Assembly (NCBI RefSeq): GCF_021739025.1
Contig: NZ_JAKKOT010000003.1
Span: 620,001 to 684,000 of the forward strand
DNA: 64,000 nucleotides
Reading direction: 5' to 3'
Origin: Gordonia liuliyuniae
GTDB taxonomy: Bacteria; Actinomycetota; Actinomycetes; Mycobacteriales; Mycobacteriaceae
Shown one piece after another: positions 7,619 to 15,259 of the stretch. A program made the position numbers and the translations under genes. The notes beneath the pieces were generated by a model, which saw only the letters and a list, made by a program, of their open reading frames with translations, had not been told where the DNA came from and did no database searches. Position 1 is the stretch's first letter. Each line of letters starts with the position of its first letter.

Positions 7619-8181
7619 CCCGCCGCATCTTCATCGACGAGACGAAGCAGAACGGGTTTGTTCTCGTCGCCGGCGTAATCGTCAGCTCAGAGTTCACCGA
7701 CATCCGCAAAGTCCTGCGCGGGTTAACCAAGCCTGGTCAAGCCCGCATCCATATGTGAGACGAGCGAGACAGCCGCAAGCGCGAGATCGCGGACGTCGTT
7801 GGCCGCATGGAGGTGCAGGCGTGGGTCTATCGGTCAACGAGTAGATCCGGCCCCGAGAAGGATGCCCGGGCAGCGTGCCTGCGGGCCGTGGTCGCAGACG
7901 CCGTCGAAGCCGGTATCGGTCATCTCGTCATCGAGCAAGACGATGGCATGGTGACCTGGGATAACCAGGCGCTGATCACCGCGACTCGGGACCTAGGCGT
8001 GCGCGACGAGTTCCGCTGGGAGCACGCGAGGGCCCGTTCCGAGACGCTGCTGAGCGTTCCGGATGTAATCGCATGGTGCTACCGGAAGGGGGATTACCAC
8101 GCGCGCATCTCCCACCTGATTACACGCGAGCGCGACGTGATCAACCTACCCGTGGCGCCTCGCCGAAAGAAGCGTCGGTAA
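7612..8181 (+). pseudogene. DUF3800-like gene interrupted by an in-frame stop
   Basis: From GTG 7612 the frame reads FIDETKQNGFVLVAGVIV..., matching the start of DUF3800-type proteins, which carry an early FxDE/S acidic motif and have an RNase H-like fold. A single TGA at 7756-7758 interrupts the frame in the middle of a conserved-looking stretch (QARIHM-stop-DERDSRKREI). The same frame then continues without shift to 8181, ending in a basic tail (RRKKRR). One base change (TGA to CGA or AGA) would restore a 189-residue protein. Either a recent nonsense mutation or a sequencing error explains this. DUF3800 genes often sit in defence-rich or mobile regions. Confidence 0.7.
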
Positions 8182-8507
8182 CGCCTGCGAGGTCGCGGCA
8201 CTCTCGCTCCCGCTCGATCGTGGCGTAAAGCGCAGAGCGTTTGAGCGGGTACAGCTCCATGAGCGGTCGTAGGCGTGCCCGAAGCCAGGCCCAACAGAGT
8301 AACCCGCGTCACACTATTTGCTGGCTGGTTGCGGGTTGCTGCTACCGGTTGTAGCGTCCGTCTCATCTGTTGTGGCGATTCGGGAGGAATCGTCCAGGTT
8401 GACCCGGGGGATCGACTACTCGTACATACGAGTACTAGATATCCCTCGGGTCGGGGGCTGTGGCTTTTCCTCCCGCCGTGGTCGCCGTGTGAATGTGGGG
8501 GAAATTC
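8182..8507. other. intergenic region upstream of the MspA-like gene
   Basis: This 326-base stretch has no convincing gene. A 39-codon minus-strand ORF (8141-8260) overlaps the broken gene and has no supporting signal. The right half contains the 8417-8434 palindrome and presumably the porin promoter. Confidence 0.4.
8417..8434. promoter_or_regulatory. 18-bp palindrome, candidate operator for the porin operon
   Basis: TACTCGTA-CA-TACGAGTA is a perfect 8-bp inverted repeat with a 2-base centre. It lies 74 bases before the chosen GTG of the MspA-like gene, in an otherwise non-coding gap. No regulator gene is adjacent. A binding site for a dimeric repressor or activator is inferred from symmetry only. 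Confidence 0.5.
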
Positions 8508-9149
8508 GTGAAGAAGTTCATCGGCGTCATGTGCGCTGTTCTGGTCGCGGTGATCAGCGTCGCCGCGTTCGGGGCCCCTGGTGATGCGTCGGCTGGTCCG
8601 ACGCGGTCGTTTGCTGACAAGTCCGTGACGCGCCATTCCGATGATGGGTGGACAGTGAAACTGTCGAAGTCGGGGGAGAAGATCCGGAGCGTGCCGGCCC
8701 TGAGTCGTGGGCATGGTTCGTATGAGGCGTTCTTGTCGTTGCGTGGTGCTGCGCAGATGTCGGGGTCCGGGACGGTGCCGGTGGACGCCGCGGTCGTCTC
8801 GACGGGCTTCCAAGTCTCGTGCCAGTGGCAGATGGACGGCGTCAACCTCGGGGTCACCGGCGGCCCGACCGCGCAAATGTCCATCTCCTATCCGCCCGCG
8901 ATCGTGCTCGGCGCCCAGGTGATGCCGAATATTTCCACGACGTTGAAGAACGGTGTGTCGATCGATGTCCCGTTCGGGCAGAAGCCGTTGCAGGGTCCGT
9001 CGGCTGGTGTCCGATTGGACGGTGTCCGCGTGGAGATCTCCGGATGCGTCGGCGCACGCCCAGCCGTGCGGGCGTATGTACGGGTGGCGATGACGAGCAA
9101 GGCGAATGACAACACGTTCAACCTGTACGGCAAGCCGCATCTGCTCTAA
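8508..9149 (+). CDS. MspA-family porin-like secreted protein
   Basis: A protein of 213 residues. GTG 8508 follows GGGGGAAA and gives a clean signal peptide (VKKFIGVMCAVLVAVISVAA, cleavage near the Ala-rich SAG); ATG 8493 is an alternative five codons upstream. The mature part shows MspA features: DGWTVKLSKSGEKI, a GFQVSCQWQMDGVNLGV strand pair, PPAIVLGAQVMPNI and a C-terminal ARPAVRAYVRV...YGKP segment. MspA proteins are octameric outer-membrane pores in mycolate-bearing bacteria. Here the gene heads a transcription unit with a membrane protein and a large secreted protein, suggesting export or surface passage, though this is inference. One Cys pair (SCQW, SGCVG) is visible. Confidence 0.8.
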   Translation: MKKFIGVMCAVLVAVISVAAFGAPGDASAGPTRSFADKSVTRHSDDGWTVKLSKSGEKIRSVPALSRGHGSYEAFLSLRGAAQMSGSGTVPVDAAVVSTGFQVSCQWQMDGVNLGVTGGPTAQMSISYPPAIVLGAQVMPNISTTLKNGVSIDVPFGQKPLQGPSAGVRLDGVRVEISGCVGARPAVRAYVRVAMTSKANDNTFNLYGKPHLL

Positions 9150-9196
9150 AGCCTGAACACTTAACCATCCATCCGGCCACCAACAGGGGACATGGA

Positions 9197-9589
9197 ATGA
9201 CCACCAACACCAGCACGCAACCACTGACTGCACCTGATCGGCCGGCACCTGATGGGCCTAAGCATTCACGTCGAGCGCAGGGCCAGCAAGCCAGCGAAGC
9301 TACGCCGCCGGCTACTTCGCCCGCGACACCAGCCGACGCTGCCGATGATGGCTCATCGTCTGGTGTGGACCGGTCGGTGTCGGTGTGGACGATGCTGCTG
9401 TTCATCGCCGGGTGCGCGATTCTGGTGGTCGCAGCGTGGAATCTGCCGAACCTGGCCCGATGGGGCGACGACTACGGGAACGTCCTGGTCTTCCTCGCGT
9501 TCTTCATGATGATGTCGATCGGTGGCCGCTGGTTCTGGACCGGTATCGACGCCATCTGGAACGCTGTGCGCGGCAGGAATAATGCATGA
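9197..9589 (+). CDS. small two-TM membrane protein of the porin/toxin module
   Basis: A protein of 130 residues starting at ATG 9197, with AGGGGAC upstream. The N-terminal ~60 residues are Thr/Ala/Pro-rich and polar (MTTNTSTQPLTAPDRP). Two membrane segments follow (WTMLLFIAGCAILVVAAW and VLVFLAFFMMMSIGG), with a short tail. Its stop overlaps the start of the next gene (ATGA), so the two are translationally coupled. The opening codons and upstream sequence recur at 13226, showing that the module was once duplicated. The function is unknown; a chaperone, anchor or export partner for the downstream protein is possible. Confidence 0.65.
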   Translation: MTTNTSTQPLTAPDRPAPDGPKHSRRAQGQQASEATPPATSPATPADAADDGSSSGVDRSVSVWTMLLFIAGCAILVVAAWNLPNLARWGDDYGNVLVFLAFFMMMSIGGRWFWTGIDAIWNAVRGRNNA

Positions 9590-11763
9590 GCACCACGCGC
9601 AGGAGTAGTCGTCGTGGAGCAGCGCTGGCGGCCGGTATCGGGACACTCGGTTTCACTGGCGCGATCCTCACTGCCGGACTCACCGGCGGTGCTGGTGATG
9701 CGGGTGCGGATGCGTTGTGTGATCAGATGCGCGCCCAACACGGACCGAACTGGCCATGCATCTCCGTCCCGACCTACACACCACCACCAACCATGCCCAC
9801 CCAGCCCACCACACCGAACGCTCCGGGATCCCCGTCGGGCAACGGCCCAGTCATCGGCGGCGATCCCGGACCCGGCCCAGGACAAGGCAACGGCACACCC
9901 ATCATCGGCGGAACCGGGACACCCAGTCGCCCCGAGCCCCGGGAAGGGTCGCCCGGCGGCGGTACGACCCAGGCGCCGGCACGACCGACGATCTCAACGA
10001 ACCAGAGTGAGCCTCATGGTAGCGATCGGAGAGGCACCGAACCGCTTCCGGTTACGACTACCGCGCCAGCTAATGCACCGGTCAATCAAGACTCTCCTGA
10101 CGCCTCGGATCGCGCACTCCTGACACCATCAGACGATGGCGGTAAGGGATCGATTCCGTTGCCGGTGTGGGCTATCGCCGGCGCGGCCGCAGTAGCGGCG
10201 GCCAGCCCCCGGACACGCTCGCTTCTCTCGCGTGGCGGGTCGACCCGGGCTACGGTCGGCCCCTCGAGGATGGTGTTGATTCACGACGAAACGTCCTCGA
10301 ACACCTACCGGTTCGCGATGAACGTCCCACCCGGCGGCCGCACTGAAGTCAACCCCGACGGATCAGCAACCGTATATGACAAGGACGGCAACGCTGTCCG
10401 CCAGATCGCACGTCCGTGGGCGTTCGACGCAGCAGGGCGGCCACAAAAGACGTGGTACACCGTCGATGAGAACGGCGATTTGATCCAGCACGTCGAACCC
10501 GCCGACAACGCGCTGTACCCGATCCTCGCGGACCCGACGAGTGTCGGGCTGGTAGATACCACCGGCAGGGCCGACGGAGAGTCCTGGACACAGGACCTCG
10601 GTGACGGACAGCTCGCAGTTCACCATGTGGTCGAGGGCACTGGCGGTCAGACGGTGGACACCCGCGTCGTTCGCCCGGACGCCACGTACACCGATGTTCG
10701 GAGCGTGAACGACGGCCAGGGCGGATACCAGACGTGGTCGAACGACAGCGCCGGGAGCGCGAGCTACTCGAACTTCCCCAGCGAGGGCGGGCAGTACAAC
10801 GAGCAGTACCACGGCGGCGATGTGTACGGAGATCCGACTGTAGCCGTCGATGAGAATCCCCAAGGGAGTGGGACGATCGTCGCAAACAACCCAGATGGAA
10901 CCCAGTCCACGGGGACATACGTCCCAGTGGGCGAAGACGGAACGGATCTGACGGTCGACAACCCTGACGGCTCAACTAGCGACGTGCAGTTCAGGGAGAA
11001 CTCTGATGGAGAACGTTCCACAGTCGTCAATGACGATCTAGGGCGACGAGTCGGAAACCTTGACGGCTCCATTTCCGAGATCGATGGCGCAGGCAACGAA
11101 GTGCGCGCGGACGGCGGTCCACCGGATGCATCTACGGGCCGGTTCTACGATCCTGACACGGGTCGGTGGATTCAAGGCGCAGTCGACCCTGCTACCGGAG
11201 CTCGCACCATCCGACTCGATGATGGCGGCGTCCTAGCTGAGCAGATTGGCAAGGATGGCAAGCCCTCGACCTGGGAAGTCCGCGACGCTGACGGTACGCC
11301 ACAAGGCGTCGTCCCGGACGGGCTTGTTGAGACAATGACGCAGGCAGGAACACTAGCCGGTTCGACCGCTCTCGGCCTTGAGCAGGCGATTACTCGACAG
11401 GGAGATGCCATAGCAAACACACGGTGGGCATACACTCCAGACCAGGACTTCACAAATGATCAGCTCAAGAAGATGGGTAAGTACGGGAAGGCACTCGGGC
11501 CCGCAGGCACGATCCTGACTGTCGGTAGCACCGTGGGTGACATCGCTAACGGGGCAGGGATCTACGAATCAGTCGGTGAGTTGGGTGGCACCACAGTTGG
11601 AGGCTGGGGCGGAGCCGCAGCTGGAGCAACTGCAGGAGCCATGGTCGGTGGTCCTGTTGGTGCCCTTGTGGGTGGCGCGATCGGCGGCATCGTGGGTTCA
11701 GGGGTCGGCACAAAGGTGGGCGGGGCAATCGGCTCCGGATTCCGTAGTCTACTCGGCGGATGA
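9586..11763 (+). CDS. secreted polymorphic-toxin-like protein with glycine-zipper C terminus
   Basis: A protein of 725 residues; ATG 9586 overlaps the previous stop. Order: Arg-rich signal region and hydrophobic segment (~10-35), Pro/Gly/Thr-rich linker (~50-185), membrane segment (LPVWAIAGAAAVAAA, ~193-207), then a conserved actinobacterial pre-toxin-like region (YRFAMNVPPGGRTEV, GRPQKTWYTVDENGDLIQHV, LYPILADP). Next comes a Gly/Asp-rich YD-like region (~330-580), and a C-terminal domain with a long Gly-zipper (GGWGGAAAGATAGAMVGGPV onward). Such layouts occur in polymorphic and Rhs-type toxins, where the glycine-zipper end could insert into membranes. No enzyme motif is visible in the C terminus. 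Downstream small genes of lower GC fit immunity genes. A toxin role is inferred. Confidence 0.6.
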   Translation: MSTTRRSSRRGAALAAGIGTLGFTGAILTAGLTGGAGDAGADALCDQMRAQHGPNWPCISVPTYTPPPTMPTQPTTPNAPGSPSGNGPVIGGDPGPGPGQGNGTPIIGGTGTPSRPEPREGSPGGGTTQAPARPTISTNQSEPHGSDRRGTEPLPVTTTAPANAPVNQDSPDASDRALLTPSDDGGKGSIPLPVWAIAGAAAVAAASPRTRSLLSRGGSTRATVGPSRMVLIHDETSSNTYRFAMNVPPGGRTEVNPDGSATVYDKDGNAVRQIARPWAFDAAGRPQKTWYTVDENGDLIQHVEPADNALYPILADPTSVGLVDTTGRADGESWTQDLGDGQLAVHHVVEGTGGQTVDTRVVRPDATYTDVRSVNDGQGGYQTWSNDSAGSASYSNFPSEGGQYNEQYHGGDVYGDPTVAVDENPQGSGTIVANNPDGTQSTGTYVPVGEDGTDLTVDNPDGSTSDVQFRENSDGERSTVVNDDLGRRVGNLDGSISEIDGAGNEVRADGGPPDASTGRFYDPDTGRWIQGAVDPATGARTIRLDDGGVLAEQIGKDGKPSTWEVRDADGTPQGVVPDGLVETMTQAGTLAGSTALGLEQAITRQGDAIANTRWAYTPDQDFTNDQLKKMGKYGKALGPAGTILTVGSTVGDIANGAGIYESVGELGGTTVGGWGGAAAGATAGAMVGGPVGALVGGAIGGIVGSGVGTKVGGAIGSGFRSLLGG

Positions 11764-11769
11764 CTCATC

Positions 11770-12078
11770 ATGATATCGTCGCCGCTCGGATTAGAAAACG
11801 TCACCTTTGCAATTCTAATTGCATTCAGTCCCTACATGTGGCTCATCGTGGCTGTAACGTGGTCGAAAAATCGGATAACGCACGACGGCTCCAAATTCCG
11901 CGAAGAGTCTAGGATAGATCGAGCATCCTTGGCTCGTACAGGAGCGCTTGTCCTCACCATTATTGGAATGGTGATGTTTCTCCCGTTGAAAACCTGGATC
12001 GTTATCCCTGGCTTAATCATACTTCATTTCGTGTACGTGGGCAGATTGGGAAACAGAATAGATGATGCTGAATACTAG
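11770..12078 (+). CDS. small three-TM protein, candidate immunity protein
   Basis: A protein of 102 residues starting at ATG 11770, six bases after the toxin-like gene. Hydrophobic segments lie at about residues 8-27 (VTFAILIAFSPYMWLIVAVT), 51-68 and 70-85. Base composition is clearly more AT-rich than flanking genes, as is usual for horizontally exchanged toxin/immunity cassettes. A membrane immunity protein would suit a pore-forming glycine-zipper effector. No family is recognised. The stop overlaps the next start. Confidence 0.5.
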   Translation: MISSPLGLENVTFAILIAFSPYMWLIVAVTWSKNRITHDGSKFREESRIDRASLARTGALVLTIIGMVMFLPLKTWIVIPGLIILHFVYVGRLGNRIDDAEY

Positions 12079-12592
12079 AATGGACGTTCCGGTCAGCGTT
12101 CCGTCTTCAATGAAGTCGGCGGGACTAGTTTTGGCTGCGGCGGAGATGGAACGCATCCAGCCTGCGCTGGACGGCTGGTCCCGAGTTGATGCCGATGTTA
12201 TTGATGTGCTCACGTGCGACTCATTTGTTACCGATGGGTGGGCGCCGACGTCTGTCGTAATTGAATATTCATTGGTAGCGATTCCTTCGCGCGAGGATGT
12301 GCTCGAGTATTCACGCCTAGAACTGGCGAGCACGTTCCGTCCAGGCGTTCTTAGATCGATGATCGATATCTCAAATTCGGCATTTTCGGTTGGCATGAGC
12401 GGGTCCTATCATTATGACAATATACATATATGGTCGGATACACAGTACGTATTCAACACTTCTCGTGGACTCCTTAGACAACACACCCTGAGTTGCAGGG
12501 ACGAGGATAGAGAGAGCTTGAGAGACGCGATCACCCCCCTCAGAGATTGGTTCATTGCGGAAGCTGTTCGGGGTCCGGATGTCTCAGAGTGA
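12062..12592 (+). CDS. hypothetical protein in the toxin/immunity cassette
   Basis: A protein of 176 residues; ATG 12062 (or 12065) overlaps the upstream stop at 12078. It is soluble, mixed alpha/beta, with no signal peptide. Motifs such as VTDGWAPTSVVIEYSL and HIWSDTQYVFNTSRGL do not match a family I know. The gene is AT-richer than the chromosome. Translational overlaps with both neighbours place it in the same unit as the toxin-like gene. It may be an immunity or accessory protein. Confidence 0.45.
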   Translation: MMLNTRMDVPVSVPSSMKSAGLVLAAAEMERIQPALDGWSRVDADVIDVLTCDSFVTDGWAPTSVVIEYSLVAIPSREDVLEYSRLELASTFRPGVLRSMIDISNSAFSVGMSGSYHYDNIHIWSDTQYVFNTSRGLLRQHTLSCRDEDRESLRDAITPLRDWFIAEAVRGPDVSE

Positions 12593-12854
12593 CACTTCTT
12601 GGATCGTCGATGTAGCCGTCGCGGCAGCCCCGTTGGCGGCAGCCTTAGCTGCGCGGATATTTCGTCACGACATTCCATGGGTTCGGGGCGGCGTCGTCAT
12701 GGTCCTGAGCGTTGTAACGGGGGCCCTCTCGGCCACCCTACTCAGCGGCGTTTCCCCAATTGCTGGGCTGGCGGTCGGGTGCTGGTTCCTGCTATCAGGA
12801 CTTGTATTCGTGTTTTCGGAACCGGAAGGCCTCGATAAGCCCGGCGACGGCTGA
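12579..12854 (+). CDS. small three-TM membrane protein
   Basis: A protein of 91 residues. ATG 12579 is preferred over TTG 12555; it overlaps the previous stop at 12592. Three hydrophobic stretches (VAVAAAPLAAALAARIF, GVVMVLSVVTGALSATLL, IAGLAVGCWFLLSGLVFVF) nearly fill the chain, and the tail is acidic. It is the last gene of the coupled series 9197-12854. It could be a further immunity or membrane accessory protein; the family is unknown. Confidence 0.45.
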   Translation: MSQSDTSWIVDVAVAAAPLAAALAARIFRHDIPWVRGGVVMVLSVVTGALSATLLSGVSPIAGLAVGCWFLLSGLVFVFSEPEGLDKPGDG

Positions 12855-12939
12855 GTGAAATTCGGTAAGCACTGGGCAGGAAATGACAACTCCTAATCAT
12901 GTGATAGAAAACGACCGAAGGCTATCGATATTCTCTTGA

Positions 12940-13077
12940 ATGAGTATCGAGGCTGCTTTCAAGGTGAATATATGGACCCCACTACGGGGGGGGAGAAGGA
13001 CGATCTGGGAAATTGCGTCTACGCTCGTCGTCGGGCTATTCTGCGTTGGATTCTTCGCCGGACGGCGTAGCGGGTAG
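12940..13077 (+). CDS. possible 45-residue membrane peptide
   Basis: The ATG 12940 ORF encodes a polar N terminus and one hydrophobic segment (IASTLVVGLFCVGFFAGRRSG). No strong ribosome binding site is visible. It lies in the relic zone between the toxin cassette and the duplicated module. It may be the tail of a lost immunity gene rather than a complete gene. Confidence 0.25.
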   Translation: MSIEAAFKVNIWTPLRGGRRTIWEIASTLVVGLFCVGFFAGRRSG

Positions 13078-13080
13078 GTC

Positions 13081-13336
13081 AGATCACCTGTCCGTGCCCA
13101 CCCCACCTGCTCTAACCCCCTGTGCCTCTGTGGGTGTGCGCGTCTACCGAACCCGCGCCCGCTAACCCACTCAATCGGGAAACATCTGACCGCTCGGCAC
13201 CAGCCATACACCGGGGGAACGTGGAATGACCACCAACACCCAACCACTGACCGCGCCTGTCGGCGGGGCGATAATATTCGCTGGTCTAGTTAAAGTATTC
13301 AGCCGGATGGCTAGTAGATGGAAGTGGCCGTGGTGA
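13081..13336 (+). pseudogene. relic of a second porin/membrane-protein module
   Basis: Positions 13101-13115 end in CACCTGCTCTAA and align with the last codons and stop of the MspA-like gene (CATCTGCTCTAA at 9138-9149). About 110 bases on, ATG 13226 opens a 36-codon frame whose first 11 residues (MTTNTQPLTAP) match the start of the 9197 protein (MTTNTSTQPLTAP), and the upstream GGGGGAAC-GTGGA resembles GGGGAC-ATGGA. After that the sequence diverges, becomes AT-rich and stops at 13336. This is what remains if a duplicated porin/membrane-protein/toxin unit collapsed by recombination. Confidence 0.6.
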
Positions 13337-13587
13337 TTCGCCGAGAGCAGATTGAAACCATCAGGAGAATATGCGCCGACGCAAGCAGAAACAAGCATCC
13401 TGATGTAATCACCGCACTGGAAACACTTGTGGTAAATCCGAATTGGGAGCGAATTCAGATATCTCTGATATTGCTCTCTCGATATGCACTTGGCCGAGCA
13501 CTTGGGCCATGTTCAAGCTATGAATATTCGCCTCGCTGGGGTCCATCGGTAGCGGTTCTGGGGGCCAGTCCGCTCTTCGCCCGGTAG
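13318..13587 (+). CDS. orphan small ORF truncated by an insertion sequence
   Basis: The open frame has 89 codons from ATG 13318; GTG 13333 is an alternative. Residues ~1-65 look coding and AT-richer (IETIRRICADASRNKHPDVI, WERIQISLILLSRYALGRAL). The last ~14 residues derive from the left end of the IS21 element, so the original gene is cut. By position and composition it may be an orphan immunity gene of the lost second cassette. No family is recognised. Confidence 0.4.
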   Translation: MEVAVVIRREQIETIRRICADASRNKHPDVITALETLVVNPNWERIQISLILLSRYALGRALGPCSSYEYSPRWGPSVAVLGASPLFAR

Positions 13588-14275
13588 TGGACGTGGGGGC
13601 CAGTGATGGTGTGCTCGGGGGCCACCCTGCTTACGCTCCCTCCGCCGCGTGTATTGGGCACGCGGCGGAAGGAGCAATCAGAAAGGGTACGGAAGATCAG
13701 AGCGAAGCTGATTCTGCAGCTGCGCGCGGATGGCTTGTCGGGCCGGGCGATCTCGGCGTCGCAGGGCATGTCCCGCAAGAGCATCGCCGCGGTGTTGGAC
13801 GCCGCGGATGCGGCGGGGATCGGGTGGGACGAGGTGGCTGAGCTCGAGGACGAGCAGGTCTACGCGAAGCTGTTCCCGGGCCGGGGTGAGCACGAGAGCG
13901 TGTTCGCCCAGCCGGACTGGGAACGAGTCCACCGCGAGATGGCCCGGGTCGGAGTGACGCTGAAGCTCCTGCACGGTGAGTACCTCGACGCGACCGCGGC
14001 GGCCGGGGATCCGGCGATGGGGTATGACCGGTTCTGCCGCACCTACCAGCGTCACGTCCTGGTCACGGGCGCGGCCTCGCGCGTGGGGCATAAGGCGGGC
14101 CAGAGCGTGGAGGTCGACTGGTCCGGCCCAGTACGCGAAGAAGGACTGGCATCCCCGGCTCGGCTCGGGAGTCCGCGCCGATGCGATCATGGACCGGATC
14201 GTCCACAACGCCATCTGGATCGACACCGGCACGAAGAACATGCGCGAACACGCCGCGAGGAGTAGACCTGTCGCG
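13552..14275 (+). mobile_element. IS21-family element, internally deleted
   Basis: The left end carries the repeated motif TGGGGGCCAG at 13560-13569 and again at 13592-13601, as expected for the multiple terminal repeats of IS21 elements. Inside is the 5' part of istA joined to the 3' end of istB. The matching right terminal repeats are not seen before 14400, so the right end is lost or too degraded. The element is immobile by itself. Confidence 0.7.
13603..14265 (+). pseudogene. istA'-'istB fusion remnant
   Basis: The frame encodes the IstA N terminus: a helix-turn-helix (LSGRAISASQGMSRKSIAAV) and the onset of the catalytic core (GQSVEVDWSGP near 14120). At that point the sequence jumps to the C terminus of the IstB ATPase helper, readable in another frame as DWHPRLGSGVRADAIMDRIV. 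The deletion removed most of the transposase DDE domain and the ATP-binding motifs. The exact istA start is not clear. Confidence 0.75.
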
Positions 14276-14413
14276 TCGGTGCTTGTGACCGGCCGCCACC
14301 ATGACCGACATCACCCATATCGCGCTTCGACTGGCGTCCCTCGCCGCGAACCAAGTAGCCTCGCCGTGTCCTTACCGTTTCCGAAACGTTATCTATCTCC
14401 GAACGGACAGACT

Positions 14414-15124
14414 TTGTCTCTACACCGCGCAACTGCTGACTCCATAACGACTCCTGCCGACCTCGGCATCAACCCTCCGGCCCGCGGGGCGGGCCGCCAT
14501 CGGGTGGCCAAGACGCGCCGGACCGCGCTGCCGGTGCGTATCGGCGCCATCGCCGCCTTCGCCGGGGCGATCGGTCTGGCCGGCGCCACCGCCGGTGAAG
14601 TCGCCGCCAAGCCCTCGTCGCCGATAACGCTCCCGGAAGGCGTAAATCTGCCGCAGAACCTGCAGGTGCCCAAGAACTTGCCGCCGGACGTCGACTCCGC
14701 GCTCCGCGACCTGCTGCCGCGGACCGGTCCCGGTCAGGGACACGCCGTCAAGCCGGTCAGCGGCACAGTCACCTCGACATACGGCGGACGCTGGGGCTCC
14801 CACCACGACGGTGTCGACATCGCGAACAAGACCGGCACCCCGGTATACGCCGTGACCGACGGCGTAGTCCTCGAAGCAGGCCCGGCCTCGGGCTACGGAC
14901 AGTGGATTCGGGTCCGCCAGGACGACGGCACCACCGGAATCTTCGGTCACGTCGAGCAGATCTTCGTGCACGCCGGCGAGAAAGTGAAGGCGGGCGAGAA
15001 GATCGGCACCGTGGGCAGCCGAGGCAATTCCACCGGACCCCACCTGCACTACGAGGTCTGGAACTCCGCCGGTAACCCAATCAACCCGCAGTCCTGGCTG
15101 AAGAAGCGCGGCGTTCAGCCCTGA
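14414..15124 (+). CDS. M23 (LytM) peptidase, secreted
   Basis: About 236 residues from TTG 14414; GTG 14368 or GTG 14504 are alternatives and no start has a strong ribosome binding site. A basic N terminus (GRHRVAKTRRTALPVR) leads to a signal segment (IGAIAAFAGAIGLAGATAGE). The C-terminal ~115 residues are a LytM domain with zinc ligands in HHDGVDIA, a conserved FGHV, and HLHYEVW. Such enzymes cleave peptidoglycan cross-links or activate amidases in the cell wall. The gene begins ~140 bases after the IS21 remnant, so its native promoter may have been altered. Confidence 0.85.
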   Translation: MSLHRATADSITTPADLGINPPARGAGRHRVAKTRRTALPVRIGAIAAFAGAIGLAGATAGEVAAKPSSPITLPEGVNLPQNLQVPKNLPPDVDSALRDLLPRTGPGQGHAVKPVSGTVTSTYGGRWGSHHDGVDIANKTGTPVYAVTDGVVLEAGPASGYGQWIRVRQDDGTTGIFGHVEQIFVHAGEKVKAGEKIGTVGSRGNSTGPHLHYEVWNSAGNPINPQSWLKKRGVQP

Positions 15125-15161
15125 TCTGACAGCGGGCACGGCTTGCGAGCCGTCGAGTCGC

Positions 15162-15231
15162 GTCAGTGGTATCGCTATGCGGCCATAGGAGCCCTGATAG
15201 ACCGCCCTACCTGCTGAGCGGTACCACTGAC
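15162..15231. terminator. hairpin after the M23 gene, possible terminator
   Basis: GTCAGTGGTA (15162-15171) pairs perfectly with TACCACTGAC (15222-15231), and the pairing extends inward with one gap. The 50-base internal segment is large and there is no T-run. It lies between the M23 gene (+) and the alcohol dehydrogenase (-), which converge here. Function as a terminator is plausible but unproven. Confidence 0.35.
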
Positions 15232-15259
15232 CCGACGACACGGTCGGCGTCAGGTGTGC

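Noticed and set aside
7182..7730. Minus-strand ORF of 182 codons
   Set aside because: It overlaps the frame with the clear DUF2510 motif and its own sequence is Arg-rich shadow-like.
8141..8260. 39-codon minus-strand ORF (MELYPLKRSALYATIERE...)
   Set aside because: It overlaps the DUF3800-like pseudogene on the other strand and has no convincing ribosome binding site or family.
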